From the NCBI GenBank assembly GCA_963680875.1, contig OY804588.1, forward strand, positions 94,730,233-94,794,232: a DNA stretch of 64,000 bases, written 5' to 3'. Both the position numbers and the translations under genes were made by a program. This DNA comes from Bathymodiolus brooksi. Its lineage: Eukaryota; Mollusca; Bivalvia; Mytilida; Modiolidae. Positions 63,929 through 64,000 of the stretch are shown here, piece after piece (the stretch's first letter is position 1; each line of letters starts with the position of its first letter). Under the pieces are notes generated by a model. The model made no database searches and was not told where the DNA came from. It was given only the letters and a program-made list of their open reading frames with translations.

Positions 63929-64000
63929 CCGATTATGCAAATTAGGCATATTTTGATAAAAGATCACATTTAAATCTTCTCCTCTGAAACCGCTGAACCA
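63929..64000 (+). repeat. Partial satellite unit 101 (cut by window end)
   Basis: The first 72 bases of the next unit, beginning with the conserved CCGATTATGCAAAT start of the Y half and ending in CGCTGAACCA. The array continues past the window. Confidence 0.95.

Larger units (their letters stand above)
1..64000 (+). repeat. Satellite DNA array, ~634-bp unit, ~101 copies
   Basis: The same unit recurs head to tail across the entire window. The landmark ATGGTCCCTGGG (first copy at 601, last at 63389) recurs 100 times at intervals of 632-635 bp, mean 634.2. No interval departs from this, so nothing is inserted anywhere. All copies have the same orientation. Neighbouring units differ by only a few bases, mostly at about ten recurring sites, which implies recent homogenisation by unequal exchange or gene conversion. 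No gene, tRNA, rRNA or transposon sequence is visible. Both ends are cut by the window, so total array length is unknown. A centromeric, pericentromeric or other heterochromatic location would fit but is inference only. Confidence 0.98.

Noticed and set aside
1..64000. CRISPR array
   Set aside because: Repeats are direct and regular, but there are no unique spacers; the 634-bp unit is continuous and is itself the repeat.
1..64000. Tandem 5S rRNA, snRNA, tRNA or histone gene array, or rDNA spacer
   Set aside because: Such arrays can have periods of several hundred bp, but I see no 5S, snRNA, tRNA or histone sequence in the unit on either strand. A spacer subrepeat is possible in principle, but 64 kb without any rRNA gene makes it unlikely.
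1..64000. CENP-B box in the unit
   Set aside because: I looked for TTCG followed at the right spacing by A and CGGG. TTCCGGG occurs, but the required arrangement does not.
1..64000. Transposon with terminal inverted repeats as the repeated unit
   Set aside because: The Y and X boundaries are in direct, not inverted, orientation. No transposase, target-site duplication or terminal inverted repeat is visible in the unit.

Overview
The whole window is one uninterrupted tandem satellite array. A unit of about 634 bp repeats head to tail on the + strand from the first base to the last. There are 100 complete units (507-63928) and a partial unit at each end, so both true array edges lie outside the window. 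I numbered units 1-100, starting each at its first copy of a conserved block that contains ATGCAAAT. Unit lengths are 634 bp (67 units), 635 bp (29), 632 bp (3) and 633 bp (1). There is no insertion, inversion, gene, RNA gene or mobile element. The many short open frames are by-products of the repeat and are not annotated as genes.

The organism is almost certainly a eukaryote. A 64-kb pure satellite array with layered higher-order structure and AT-rich sequence (roughly 35-40% GC by eye) is not a bacterial or phage pattern. The unit's vocabulary (AATCTTCTCCTC, CAAGATGGCC) reminds me of abundant repeats in molluscs and other marine invertebrates. That is recollection, not a search.

Each 634-bp unit is itself an old, diverged dimer of two homologous half-units, Y (312 bp) and X (323 bp). 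They share a 28-bp block near their starts with 3-4 differences, plus shorter islands. Units differ from each other at about ten recurring two- or three-state sites, including CGC[T/A]GA, GG[C/T]C or TTGCC, AACT[T/G]TGAAC with AT[G/A]CAAAT, G5 or G6, and TTTT[T/A]C. The combinations of these states reveal recent history.

Layout: units 1-4 are the most divergent. Units 5-9 alternate between two types, and 10-15 are mixed. Units 16-26 and 27-37 are two adjacent copies of an 11-unit, 6977-bp block. Units 38-56 are mixed, with a partial 6-unit echo (35-38 against 41-44) and an adjacent one-unit duplication (53/54). Units 57-67 follow a 4-unit period of 2537 bp. Units 68-78 are mainly a 2-unit period of 1269 bp. 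Units 79-91 are two copies of a 6-unit block of about 3805 bp. Units 91-100 include a further 2-unit period and one clear recombinant, unit 100. The 11-unit and 6-unit junctions can be placed within 82-bp and 126-bp intervals, at hybrid units such as unequal exchange in register produces. The interest of the window is this record of duplication, plus a candidate protein-binding block and a hyphenated palindrome that most units have completed.
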